Of a stretch of DNA of 64,000 nt, positions 48,532-60,236 are shown in pieces. The notes beneath the pieces were generated by a model, which ran no database searches, was not told the origin of the DNA, and saw only the letters and a list, made by a program, of their open reading frames with translations. Within the stretch, counting starts at the first letter, position 1. The number at the start of each line of letters is the position of its first letter. Made by a program: the position numbers and the translations under genes. Source of the stretch: Setophaga petechia (taxonomy: Eukaryota; Chordata; Aves; Passeriformes; Parulidae); the NCBI GenBank assembly GCA_024362935.1, contig JANCRA010000014.1, positions 8,201,258-8,265,257 on the forward strand. The letters are read 5' to 3'.

Positions 48532-48977
48532 ATGGGGGGCAAGCAGAGCACGGCGACCCGTTCGCGGGGCCCCTTCCCGGGGGTGTCGACGGATGACAGC
48601 GCCGTGCCGCCGCCGGGAGGAGGGGGGGGGGCCGCCCCCCTTCGGCCATTACCGGGCGGGCGGCGGCGGCGGCGCGATGGGGCTGCGCAGCCGCTCCGTC
48701 AGCTCGGTGGCCGGGATGGGCATGGACCCGGCGGCGGCCGGCGCCGTCCCCTTCGGGCTGTACGCGGCGGCGGCACGGGCGGCGGGGGAGGCCGAGCGGG
48801 CCCCGGGCGGCGGCGGCGGCGGTCCGGGCTCCGACTCCACGTACGCCCATGGCAACGGTTTCCAGGAGACGGGAGGCGGTCACCATAGAGACGGGATGCT
48901 GTACCTGGGCGCCAGGGCCTCGCTGGCCGACGCGCTGCCCCTTCACATCGCACCGCGGTGGTTCAGCTCGCACAGCG
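48532..48977 (+). CDS. ZNRF1: ZNRF1 exon 1, with one-base frame break
   Basis: First coding exon of the zinc and RING finger 1 E3 ubiquitin ligase, a membrane-associated protein of endosomes and lysosomes. It starts MGGKQSTATRSRGPFPG; Gly2 is the N-myristoylation site of the family. After VSTDDSAVPPPGG the frame of the ATG fails at 48622-48640, a G10 run followed by GCCG and C6. The rest reads in the next frame: FGHYRAGG, MGLRSRSVSSVAGMGMDP, VPFGLYAA, DSTYAHGNGFQETGGGHHR, DGMLYLGARASLADALPLHI, APRWFSSHS. The donor is GTGAGT at 48978. The exon is 446 nt, one base out of the phase expected. Alanine/glycine tracts are longer than I recall in human. Zinc finger and RING exons lie outside the window. 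Confidence 0.93.
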
Positions 48978-51900
48978 GTGAGTGCCGGCTCCCCGGAGCC
49001 TTCCCCCGGCTTCCCCTCCCTCCGTGGGTGCTCGGGGGCGGCGGTGGGCGCGGTTCAGCCGGGAAGGGGGAACTGACCCCCTCTTGGACCCTCATCCCCA
49101 TCCCCTCCCCTGCACAGACGGGTGGGTGCATGCTGGAGCTGGCATCTGTGTCAAGGTCAAGGGAGGAAGGGTTTGTGAAGGGAGGAGGCTTTATGGAACG
49201 GAGGTGTTTTGGCTCTAGGATATGAATCAGTGGATGTGGCACCCCCACCCCATCCCCCCTTGACCTGGGGGACAGTGGTCTTGAGGGTGCTGTAGCTCAA
49301 GACCTTGGGTTTCGCAACCAGGCTGGGCACCTTGTGTCTCTTCTGAAGGTGTATGAGAGCTGCCGATCTGGTGTAGCAGTTTCCAGCCTTAGAAACTGGG
49401 AAAGAAGCAGAGAAAGCCTTTGAAAGCAAGGTGTGAGGATCTTTTTTTTTCCCCTTTGTTTTGTCTGATAAAGGGCCAGGGCAAGGCCAAAGTGGGTTTT
49501 CTCTTTCAAGCCAGCTGGCAGGGTTGTGCTGCTTAGGAGGAAGCAGAGGAGGAACTGCCTGCCTCTCTGACAGGGCTGGGGAGCCAGCTGGGCTCTCTTA
49601 CAGGAAACGTGTCAGGCTATGGGAAGGGGCAAGGTTACCCCCTTCACCCTCCTGGCTGGACTCTTCCATGTGTCCTGATGTCTGGAGAGGAGCTCTCCCT
49701 GCAAGCAGGGCTGTGTCACTGACCTAGTTTTGGCTGGGTACAGGGAGCGAGGTGGGAGGTCCTCCCTTCCCCTCCTGGCTGGAGAGGAAGTCATTTCAGG
49801 GATGTCTCCTTGTATTTCCTGGAATAGTCTGGGATTTCTCTCCCACCCGTCCCCCTCGCAAATGCTGTGTTCTCCTTGTGTGACGTGGTCTGGGAATTTC
49901 ATAATATGCCTTGGGACAATGCCTCATTTTCAGGAAGGCCTGAGACTGGAGCAGTGGATAAGAACAAAGTGCAAGAAGAGTCTCGTGGGGCCCATTTTCC
50001 TACTTCTTGGGAAAAAAAAATCTTTGGATTTTTTTTCACTTTGCCCAGTCTCCAGGGGCTGCTCTTCTCCCTTAGATGGAAGCTGTGTGTCTTGTACTGC
50101 ATCCCCAGGACTGATTTCCATTGATTTGGATAAGCCAGGTGCTTGCTATGCTCCCTGGCAGATGGAGAGGGCTGGCATGTGGCACCAGAGTTGAGACCAA
50201 GTGCTCCTGCAAACTTTCTTGCTCCATGACCTTGCACAGACTGTGCTGCTGCTCTGGTTTCTAAACATAGAGAGACATGAAGGCACAGCATCCTTCCAGG
50301 TATTCCACAAGCCTCTGTGGGAATGAGGGCCAGGGGGGTTTCTGTTGTGCCTGGTGCTGGAGCGAGGAGGATCAGAGAGTATCAGTTACATTTCAAACTG
50401 CAGTGCTGAGAGGCAAAAACCTGTCCAGAAAAATAAACCAGCTGCAAAATGGAGTAAGCTGTTTTCCAGGCACTGGAGTGAGTTAGTGCAGTGCTGCGAA
50501 GTTAAACACGGTGCCCTTGAAAGATTGCAGTGTGAGCTGTGGGAAGTGCTGCAAGAACTGGGTTTCTCTGGTGTCTCTTTTGGGGCCCTCTGAGAGCATT
50601 TGAGCTGAGCTGAAGCGTGCACGGGCAGCAGCAAGAGCTGTTCACTCTGTACCAAAGCCTCTCCCGGCGGTGGTTCTTCGTTGCTAATTAATAGCAAAAG
50701 GAGTGGAGGATGCTTAAAAACCCTTTTGAAAACTTGTCAGAGCTCATTTAACTTTTGCACTCTTCTTCTCTTAGTGTAAGAAGTTAATGAAGGATTTGGA
50801 GACTGCAGGGAAGGGGGGAAGTAAGCCATGGCAAGATTGCTGAAATTCCTGTTAATCTCCCGTTGCAGCTGGTTAACCTCCAGCAGGGCAGTCAGGAGCT
50901 ACTTGTGTCTTCCCCCCTGCCTCCCCATCGACCTGCTCCTCTCGTGGTGCTGAGCCACTCCATTAGCCACTGGAAAGTGCTGAAGCAGCAGTGCTCTGGT
51001 AAATGAGAGGAGCTTTGACATTGCTGCGCGTGACTGTCCCTGCTCCCTTGGAAGGATGGCTCGAGGGTGGGGATGAGGGGACCCGCCGACGTGCCAAACC
51101 CACTCAGCATGAGGCATGGGAGCCTGAGCTGCTGTGCTACTGAGGAGAGGAGCCTCCAAACCCTTTGGATAACAGGGCTGGAGAGTGGGTTCTTGCCCTG
51201 CCTGCCCCTTTCTGGAGACCTGGATGTGCCGCTTGCTGCGTGTGGGCTGCATTCACGTTTTTCAGGGGTTTGGGGGATGAGCTGGGAGCTCAAAGTGCAA
51301 CCTGAGCTCTGTGGGGTCCTCAGTGGGACAGCGAGGAGCTCTGACTTGAGGGCAGTGATAAGGTGCTGTTGTTGCGGCAGCGTGCCTGTGATAATGGGAG
51401 CACACAGATAGCCTTGGCGCCTCGCTGCTTCCTATGTCTGCCACGCAGAGTTTCTGTGCCTCTCCAGCTGCTTCATGGCTCAGCAGGCCCCTCAGCAGGG
51501 ACCTGAGGATTGAGCTGGGGAAGGCTGAGCTCTCTTCCCTGGTTGGTGTCACTCCTTCCCCTCTCTGCAGCTGAAGGCCTGCAGAAGAGCTAGGTGTGCC
51601 TGGTGAGGAAGAGAGGAGGATTGGCTGAGGATTGTACAGAGGGAGGTTGCAAAGTGGTCCCCAAAGCCAGTGAATGCTGCAGCGTCACTGTAAGGTGCTG
51701 TGCATGGGGCTGGTCAGTGAGAAGAGCCCAGTGCTGATTCCCTCTGGGCTCCACTGTGGCTGCTGGGATGCCTGAATTGGAGGAGCAATGAGATGCTGAT
51801 GGCCCCTAGCCTGTCCCAGGGTGAGGGCAGGAGAGCTGCTGCTCTTGTGGACAGTGAAGCCTACATATACCTTCCAAGTGGGGTGGGCAAGGAGCTCTGA

Positions 51901-53104
51901 CATTTGTGCTGGAGCTTGTCCCTTCCTTTGAGTGGACAGCCCCTCTGTGGGTGAGTCCTGTTTTCCTGATGGGGATTTTCCCAAGGCGTGCCGGCCTTAC
52001 ACAAGCAGTGTAACTGTTCTAGCACCACCTGAAACTGCTCTGGGATTTCCCTGTCTGCCCAGGGTTTTTGAGATCTACTTCTTGACCTCCATGAGTGGAA
52101 AAGACAGATCTTGCACAACTTTGGAATTTGCCTGTAGCACTTGACCCTGCCTCTGTAAGTTTATGACTATTTAGGAGTTCTCAGTAAAACCAAGCATAGT
52201 GAGAAGAAGGGAGAAAAGGGTGATGTGTGGTTTAGTGCTGCATGTCTCCAGCTTTGTGTGGTTCTCTCAGTGTCTCTCATGTTATTCATCAGAGGATCTA
52301 AGGGAGTTTGCAGAGGCTGTAAGTAGCTTAAAGTTTATCTGGAAATCCCACTCATCACCCAAAGCCCTTGAGTGAAGCTCTAATAAATCCATATCTCCTT
52401 GTCTGCTGGCTAGCCCAAGGAAACGCCTAGCTTATCCTCCTGTGCAGTACCACCAGGAATGTCACAGGCTTGCTGTGCGCTGACAAAGCAAGCTGTTTGT
52501 CCTGGATGTTGGTAGCACCAATGTCAGGAGGCTTTCTTTGCCAAATGAGCTGCTGTGTTCTCAGCAGCACTTTCCTGGAGCAGGAGGCCCCAGCCTGAGA
52601 AAGATGGGAGGGATTTTAATGCAGAGATGGCAGCCAGGGTGCTGGGCTGAGTCCTTCTTCAGGCACAGTTTGAGAGCAAAAAAGGCTGGGAGTGCTCTTC
52701 AGTCTGGCTCCAGAGTAACAGGGTTGAAGGGTGAGCTGAAGGTGTGTGTGCACACCTGCATTGAGCAGCTCCAGTCTCTGCAGGCTGGGAAGAGGCACTT
52801 GCTGTGCTCCCACAGCTTTGAGTCCTGAGCCTTTTCTCGCTGGTGCCTGGCAATCCTTGCTCTTCAGATAGTCCTGCCATTGAAGTCTCTACACCAGAAT
52901 GAGAAGGCTGAATTGTAGCTTGCTGGTCAGCTGCTCTCAGCCCTGACTGTCCTGCCACCAGTGTCACCAGTGTGTTCTGGCAGCTAACATGGGCCCACTG
53001 TGTCCCGTGGTGTGTCAGGCACAGCACTGCCAGCTGCTCAAGGGAGGTGATCGTCCTGCTCTGCTCTGCTGTGGCCTCACCTCAAGTCTGGTGTGCAGAG
53101 TTAG

Positions 53105-53570
53105 GTACCACAGTACAAGAAGGATAGAAAAGTGTGAGAGGGCATCCAGAGGTGGGACATGAAGGTAGTGAAGGGTCTAAAGGGGAGCAGCTGAGGTCAC
53201 CAGGCTTGTTCTGCCTGGAGAAGAGACTGAGGGCAGAGCTCATTGTGGGCTGCAGCTTCCACAGGAGGGACACTGTAGGGTCAGCACCGATCTCTGCTCT
53301 CTATGACCACTGGCAGGATCCAAGGGAACATCATGGTGCTGTGCTAAGGGAGGTTTACACAGGATGTTAGGAAAAGGTTTTTCCCCCAGAGTGTGGTTGG
53401 GCACTGGAAGGCTCCCCAGGGAAGTGATTGCAGTGCCAAATCTGACGGAGTTCAGAAAGTATTTGGACAAGGCTCTCAGGCACATGGTGGGATTCTTGGG
53501 GTTGTCCTGTTCAGGGCCAGGAGTTGGACTTGATGATCCTTGTGGTTCCCTTCCAACTGAATCCATGTTT
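53105..53570 (+). mobile_element. CR1 3' fragment, about 465 bp
   Basis: Sense CR1 tail in ZNRF1 intron 1: CAAGAAGGATAG, GGAGCAGCTGAGGTCACC, TCTGCCTGGAGAAGAGACTG, GGCACTGGAAGGCTCCCC, GTATTTGGACAAGGCTCTCA, GGAGTTGGACTTGATGATCC. It is the longest and best preserved CR1 here. The left end is approximate. Confidence 0.9.
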
Positions 53571-56500
53571 CAACATGCAGACATCATATGTGCTTCCCTC
53601 CCCACTTCCAGGAGCTAGGCCAGGGGAGGGGCACCCCAAGGTCTGCACGAACTTGCCATTTTGAATCTATTTTTGCTAGTGGAAATTTCCAAAGATGACT
53701 GTCCTCAAACCATCTTTTTGTGGGTTTGGTGCTGGTTACTGTCTGACAGCCAGGTCAAGCACCTGCATCACTGCCAGACCTGTGGATCATTTGGGAAGTG
53801 GGTGCAGAAACAGTCCTGATGACTCCCCGCACTGGTGGTGTTCAGCTGTTGGGCTCTCCAGGTCTGGAGGGGATGTGTTTGTGCTTCTGCCTTCTCTGAG
53901 CCAGCTGGGCACCATCCACCTGGGACGGGGCAAGAGGCAGAGGCTACCTTGGAAGATCAAAGTGCTGAACACCTGAAGATGGGAGTCTCGGAGGCAGCTT
54001 TAGTGCACACCCAGGCTGGAGCTGGAGTGTGTCAACGTTGGTGTTGTGCACGCGGAGCCGGCAGTGGCGGCAGTTATCTTCAGGCTCCAGTGAGAGCGAG
54101 CTCAGGCTGTCTCTGCTCTGCCATTGCCTCCCCAGTGCCCTCTGAAATCCCAGCTGCTTCCCTCAGGAGCAAGGCACCAATTCCTGTGCACATTAGCTGT
54201 GCTCTCTGCTCTATAAACCTGTGCATAAATCAGCATAGGGTAGCTGGGTGCCCTCTCCCTCTTGCACTCATGTATCTCCTAGAGATGCTGAGGATGATGC
54301 TCTCGTGCTCCTGGGCTGACCCACTTCCCAGCCAGGATTGTCTTCCCAGCCCGTGACGTAAGTTTATCCCATGCTGGTTTGTTTTGCTGAGATGTTTGTT
54401 CCGGTGACTGGAATAACCGTAAAGGCTTCTCTTATTTATTAATGTGCTATTAAGGCTTCTCTCTCCTCTCTCTCCCGTTCGCTGGCCGGAGGATCAATCA
54501 GATACAGACATCTTTGGTGGAGGAGCAGTATCAGGCTGGCACCTGGCCAAGGCAGGCGCACAGAGTCATGGGAAAATGCTGCTAAATGCTGAAAATTAAT
54601 TTCAAGAGAAGCGCAGGGAGGGAGAAAAGCCCACTTTGGAGGAGGAGGAAAAAAAGCTTTTTTTTTTTTTCCCCTCCAATGTAATATCTCATGTGACAGA
54701 TCAGACTGGCAGCAAAGGGCTCTTCAGATAAATTCCCTTTGCAGGGACCAGTCTTGTGGTGCCCCAAGCAGATGGTGGGCAACCACGAGGTGCATTTTGT
54801 GGCATCTGCTGCTGGTACACCAAAACCCCAGATGTGCTGAGTACTTGGTTTTGAGTAAATGTGACCTGGCTTTCTCCTGGTTCCCTTGAAAACTGAAATC
54901 ACAAGGGCTTGGAAATGATGTGCATGAGCAGCCAAGTGATGCTGTAAAGCAGGAGGCCCTGATGCAGAGCACTTTGCCCACCTGCTTTGGCCTGCCTGTA
55001 CGTCAGGGTACAACAAGCCTCCCCCTGTAGGGACACCACTTTTTTAATTTCAGATGGAGCAAGACTGGTTAAAGCTGGGCCTTAAATATCTTCCCTGCAC
55101 CAGTTCCACCAGGCAGGTTTGTAATGGGGGTGAACCCACTGGGGGCTAGAGTCCCCCCCAGGGGCCCTCCTGCTGTCCCTTGCAGGTGCTGTGTGCCTGA
55201 ATGCTTTTGCTGAGTGCTTTTTGATGGGAGGCTGCTGGAGGTGCAGCTTCAGGAAGCTCTGCTGCCTGGGGCCTCTGATCATGCTGCTGCACAGCATTTC
55301 CCGTGGCAGAGCCCAGCTGCTGGCAGGTTTCCTGCCCTGCTGGGCTGCAGGCAGGGAAGGGGAGTGCCTGTGCTGGGGGACAGGGTCTGCTTCTCCCTTG
55401 TCATGGTCTAACTTTCCAGCCCACTGCAGGTCTGTAGAATCTGGGATTTGAGGAAGGTGGAAGGAAAGGCCAAAGAAGCAGCAGGCAGATCTTCATGGCT
55501 GATTTCTGTGCTGCTGGCAGGGGGCTTGATACATTGTTGCTGCCTGCTTTGGTCCCTGTGCCTCCAGGTTTGTGCCATGTGCCCCCAGCTGAACCTGAGC
55601 AGATGCATCACTCAGACCCAATGTGGGTCTGTGGGCAGCTGGGGGTGTTGCATCCAGGGTGTGTTTTGCCAGTGGAAATGGTACCTCACCATTGGAGAGG
55701 CTGCACTGCACCTCTGAGCTGAAGCTGACCCTTCTCTCCCCTCCCCTATAGACCAGAGCTGGCCAGCATCAGCACCAGGTTGACCCTGCTGGTGTCATGG
55801 GCTCAGGGAGCTTGGGAAATTTGTGACTCCCTGTGCTCATGCACACCCATGTAGCTGTGGGGTTCCCATCAGTGGCATGAAATTAGACTGTGAACGGTCT
55901 TGTGGCACTTTGTAGAGAAGCAGAGAGAGGCTGTAGAAATATTTACCTTTTGCTAGTTTCAGCAACCCTAGCAGAAATTTCCCAGGGTTGTATATTCCCA
56001 GTTAGCACCCTTGGCTAATTGAGTTAATGTCAAGTTATGGCCACAGATCCAAAGAGACTGTCACCTGCCAGGCACAGGAGAGGGGCTGGGACAGATCCTG
56101 GTGAGGGAAGCACAGCAGTGCAGATGAAGAATGGAACTGAAAGCTGCTCAGAGCAGTTTCCTGGCCCAAGCAGGCAGGACGGCGTGACAACAGTGGGTAT
56201 TTTTAGAGGCCAGCTGCCTGCAACACAAGAGGGGGAAAGCTGCAGTCAGGCAGGAGAACTCAGTGATGCTGACCCTGTCCCATGTCCCTGCCCAGCATTT
56301 TATTTCCTTCCAGGATGAGGCCACTGGCATTTCCATGTCCTCTGTGTCTCTTTGCCTGTTGCTGCCTTGCCTTCTTTTTTCTCCCCCTGGCTTTCACCAT
56401 GGCTGTGAGTTTCTCTGATCACAGCTCAGTGATTTGAGAGTGGTGCCAGGGGCTCTGCTCTTCACATCCTGGATGGTTGCATTACAGCTTGGGGTGGTGG

Positions 56501-59500
56501 GCGTTTGGGGGATTGTGTTTTGGAGAAGCCTTTGTCACCAGTGAGGGGAAAACCTGCAGTTTCTCCTGCAGCTGGGGTAATTGCAGTAATTCATTTGGGA
56601 GCTCTTCCTACAAGGTGATGGAGCTGCACTTCATCAGAAGCGTGGCAGGGGAATTAGATCCTCCTTTCAATCCATGCATCCAAGGCCCAGACATCTGTAG
56701 CCAGGGAAAAGGAGGCGAGGTTGGCTCTAGGCAGATGCCTGAGTTATTATCTGCAGGGAGGTCAAGTCAGTCTGGGCTGAGATCAGTTTTGGAGCCAAAC
56801 CTCTGGTAAGCTGGTGCTGAGCAGGACAGGCTGAGGCTGAGCACCCTGCCTTGGCTGCCTTGGCATTTCAGCTCATCCCCAGTCAGATCTTGCTGCTTTG
56901 AAACTAATTCCATTTGCTTATTTATTGTGCCCAATTTCACAGCCCTTGAAGTCTGCTATTTGCCTGGATCTTACCTTTCTGAGGGGGGTTTTAGATGCCT
57001 TTGATTTCTTTTTGCTCCCTGTAGACAGGTACAAAACAAGTGGCACCCTGCACCTAGTCCTGGGTGGATGTTTCATGGGAAGATGCTGCTTCAGAAGGCC
57101 CTGCCTGGCTCTGGAAGTGGGGTTACACTCTGCTCCTCTGGCTGTTGCCTTTTGTGATGGGGAAGGGAGAACTTCAAATCCCACAGCTGGGATTTGAAAC
57201 TGCAGCCCCACTGTCTCCTTCCTCAGAAGGAGCCCTTTTCGTGTTGGAGGTTGGCACATCTTGAAGCAAAAGGACAGAGAAGGTGAAGCACCTGGGCAGG
57301 GTTGTTCCTGCCTGTGGCACAGTGTGCAGCCCCTCCTGCCTCCTCCAGCAGGATCCAGCGTGGGCAAACCCTGCCACTCTTGAGGGGCTCGTTCCTCTGA
57401 GATGCTGTGCTTTGTGTTTGGAGGGCTGCAGAAAGCTGGCTCTGTCTGCCAGCCTCCTCCTTGCTGCAAAGGCAGCTGGGGAGCTCTGGAGTGGTGGAGT
57501 GGTGTGTCCCCATCCTCAACATAGATCTCCCTCCCAAATCCCTGGCCTTTGGCTATCAAAGGAGTGCTCATGCTGCGTGTCTGGGCACCTTGGTGCTGTG
57601 GAGAATCCCTCCCCTTCTGCACCAGGTATAACACAGAAGGGTGATCACCCCCAGCTTTGCACCTGCTTTTTCCCCTTGCTGCTGTCCTGGCAGGCTGGGG
57701 CATTCACTGGGTATCCCTCAGCAAGCACAGCCTCTCCTGGGGAGCAGGGAGATGCTCTGTGCTATGCAGCCCTTCCTTCCATGTGAGGGGCAGGTGAGGT
57801 CAGGACTTGCTCTGCAACATCCTCCTCACTAAGACATTTTTTTTTCCCCCAGTGGTGGAAAAATTTCAATTTTTATGCTTTCTGCAGAAATAACCACTGT
57901 GAACTGTCCACAAGCGTTCTCTAGCCATGCGCTGCTTGTGGGTGGGTGCAGCTCTGTGTGTCTTTTATGCTCTGATTGCTGCCCACTACATAAAAATTGC
58001 CCTTTCTCCACCCCAGAAAGCGACATGTCATCCTTTCTATGCACCCCAATGGTTGAGGATGTTGCACTGATGAAAAACAGTTGCCTGAGTGATCCTGCCA
58101 CCATGGCCCAGGCACCCTCCATGGTGCTCTTTATGCAGTGCTGCTGTGGAATGCCTGGGGAGGAGGTGTCCCAGGAGCTGTTTGGGATCACTCCCTGGCA
58201 GGAAGGGCTACGTGGGTGCCATCAGTGCTTGGCCATACTCCCGGCATCACAAAGCCAGGGTATGTCACTGTGTGCCTCTGGAGTGTCCCATCATCCTCTC
58301 CAGAGATCATCTGAAGATGAGGCACGATGAGCCTCGGCAGCGTCAGAGCACAAGTTTTCTGCTTTGGAAAAACCCAGGGGTCAGGAAGCAAATCACCCCG
58401 TGGAGTCAGATCCTGCTGGGTTTGGGAGTGGCTCAAGTCAGGCTTTGGTGTTTCCACCTTTCCAAGAGCGGGAATTCCTCTGGCAGCTCCTCAGTGCTGG
58501 AGCCTGGCGGTGGGGACTCCGTGGGTGCCTCCCCAGCGGATGTCTTAGTCAGAAATGACTCACCCCACCAGTCCCCACGTGACACTGCCTTGCTGCTCCC
58601 TCCCAGCCCTTGCCAAGCCAAAGTGCCAAATTCTGTCCCTTCCTGCTCTGATTTCCAAATTGCTGCATCCCAACGTGCTGCCAGAGTGCTCCTTCATTTC
58701 AGCACCTGGGACCCCCTCGTCACCCTGCTGGCTCTGTGCATCTTGAAATGATTGCTGCCCACAGCAGGGCTTTGGCTGGGCCTCCTCCTTCCTATGAGAA
58801 ATACGTGGGAGGAAAAAAGCAGGCATTCAGGCCAACCCTTTGGAAATTCCCAGGTATGCCTGTGGGATCCTTGGCCGCTCTGGGCAATGAATTTGAACAC
58901 CTGAGCGTCCCTTGAGAGACGTGGAGGCAGCACCAGAGCATCCCTGCAGTTCTCCTGAGCCATGCCATGGCCCCAGACCTGTTTTGTGACTAGCAGGAGC
59001 CCTGGATAGGTTGTAGCCTGGTAAATTTGAGCCCTGCAGCCCGACAGCAGGAGTTGGAGGTGCTAATGCCTTTGCTGGGCTATCACCCAGGACCCCCTCT
59101 GCTTAACTTTGCTCTTCTCTGGGATGCTAAAATTAGCCTTGGGCTACACATACTTATGAAACCTGTTCCCAGCAGCTGGGGGAGTGTTTCTGCAGTAAAC
59201 TAGGACTTGCCAGAAGACAGGGTGACCCTGAGAAGTTGCCTTTTTCATCCAGACTGGGGGAACTGATCCTGCAGTATAGCCTGAGCTATATGAGGGAGAT
59301 GATCTCTGTCTTTAGCTTAGGTACTTCTGTTCAAAAATTGCAATTGCAACCATGAAAGGGTCAATATTCAAACAATGTCAGGCAAGAAGGATACTTGGTG
59401 TCTGGACATCCTGTGACCATATAACCAGGCCTCTTTGTTTTGTAAGGCTTTGGTGTGTCCATCTGCTGAGAATCAGTAGCTTTGGGTGCTCTGGAGCAAA

Positions 59501-60170
59501 TGTTCCTGTGGGGTTCCCTCTCCTGTGTCTCCTGCTCCTTTCCAACTCTCCAGCTTTCCTCAGCCCCAGAACTGCAATCTGTTCTCCTTCTTCCCATCCT
59601 CCCCCACCACCTCCATAAGAACCAAACTGGCTAAAAAAGAAATAGCTTTGCCTCCTGGCTTGCAGCATGCTAGCCTTGGGCTTCTGTGATGTGGTGTCAC
59701 CCAGCCCCCTGCTCTGTGTCCTGCATCTCTCTGAGCCCAGTGATTTCCCTACATCTCACCTGAAGCACTAATGCCTTGTCCTTGCTGCTACATCTCTGTG
59801 GCTTGAGTCAGGTGGGAGTGGACAGAGGTGTCTCCAAAACACAATGCCTTGAGCATTAGGGTTGTGCTGCCCTTGGCCAGCTTGGTGTTCCATGGCACAT
59901 CCCTGCCACCCTTGGCTGGTGTGTGGCTGACCTGACAGCAGACAGCTGCCACGTGTGGCCTTTGCCAGGAGCCACTGCACAGCAGGGACAGCTTTTCTGA
60001 GATCTTGGAAAACCTGGCCTTGCACTGAAGTAGCTTCTTTTTGGGGTGCTGCTTTCATATTACAAACATTCCTTTTCTCCCTTCTCAGCAAGCTGAACTG
60101 ATTCAATCAGCAAGGGTGGGATGGGATGGGGATAGAGCAAGACCATCTCTCTGCCAAGGCATCAGAAATA

Positions 60171-60236
60171 GTTGAGTTTCTTTCCAGGCACTGCCATCCA
60201 GAGATGTGCCATCCAAATGGTTGAGTTTCTTTCCAA
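60171..60236. repeat. Short direct repeats, 49-bp spacing
   Basis: GTTGAGTTTCTTTCCA occurs at 60171 and again at 60220, with TGCCATCCA also repeated in the spacer (about 60192 and 60207). Looks like a decayed local duplication. Confidence 0.6.

Larger units (their letters stand above)
47380..49070. promoter_or_regulatory. CpG island, bidirectional WDR59/ZNRF1 promoter
   Basis: GC content rises abruptly and CpG is frequent throughout, covering WDR59 exon 1, the intergenic gap and ZNRF1 exon 1. The two start codons are 910 bp apart on opposite strands. No TATA box is obvious for either gene. CpG-island, TATA-less divergent promoters are the rule for housekeeping gene pairs of this type. Confidence 0.92.

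Noticed and set aside
47426..48973. 515-codon open frame on the minus strand through the CpG island
   Set aside because: It is Arg/Pro/Gly/Ala-rich, crosses WDR59 exon 1 in another frame and lies antisense to ZNRF1 exon 1. Long frames without stops are expected in such GC-rich DNA.
48524..49225. Open frame beginning at GTG before the ZNRF1 ATG, as the ZNRF1 start
   Set aside because: It carries the correct downstream exon 1 residues but not the MGGKQS start, and it reads through the donor into intron. The better explanation is the homopolymer frame break.
54655..54675. A/T-rich run followed by an open frame on the minus strand (54582-55016)
   Set aside because: No domain or similarity recognised; looks like ordinary intron with a homopolymer.
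56918..57703. 261-codon open frame on the minus strand in ZNRF1 intron 1
   Set aside because: No recognisable domain, low-complexity composition, no splice or promoter context; fits chance in GC-rich intron.
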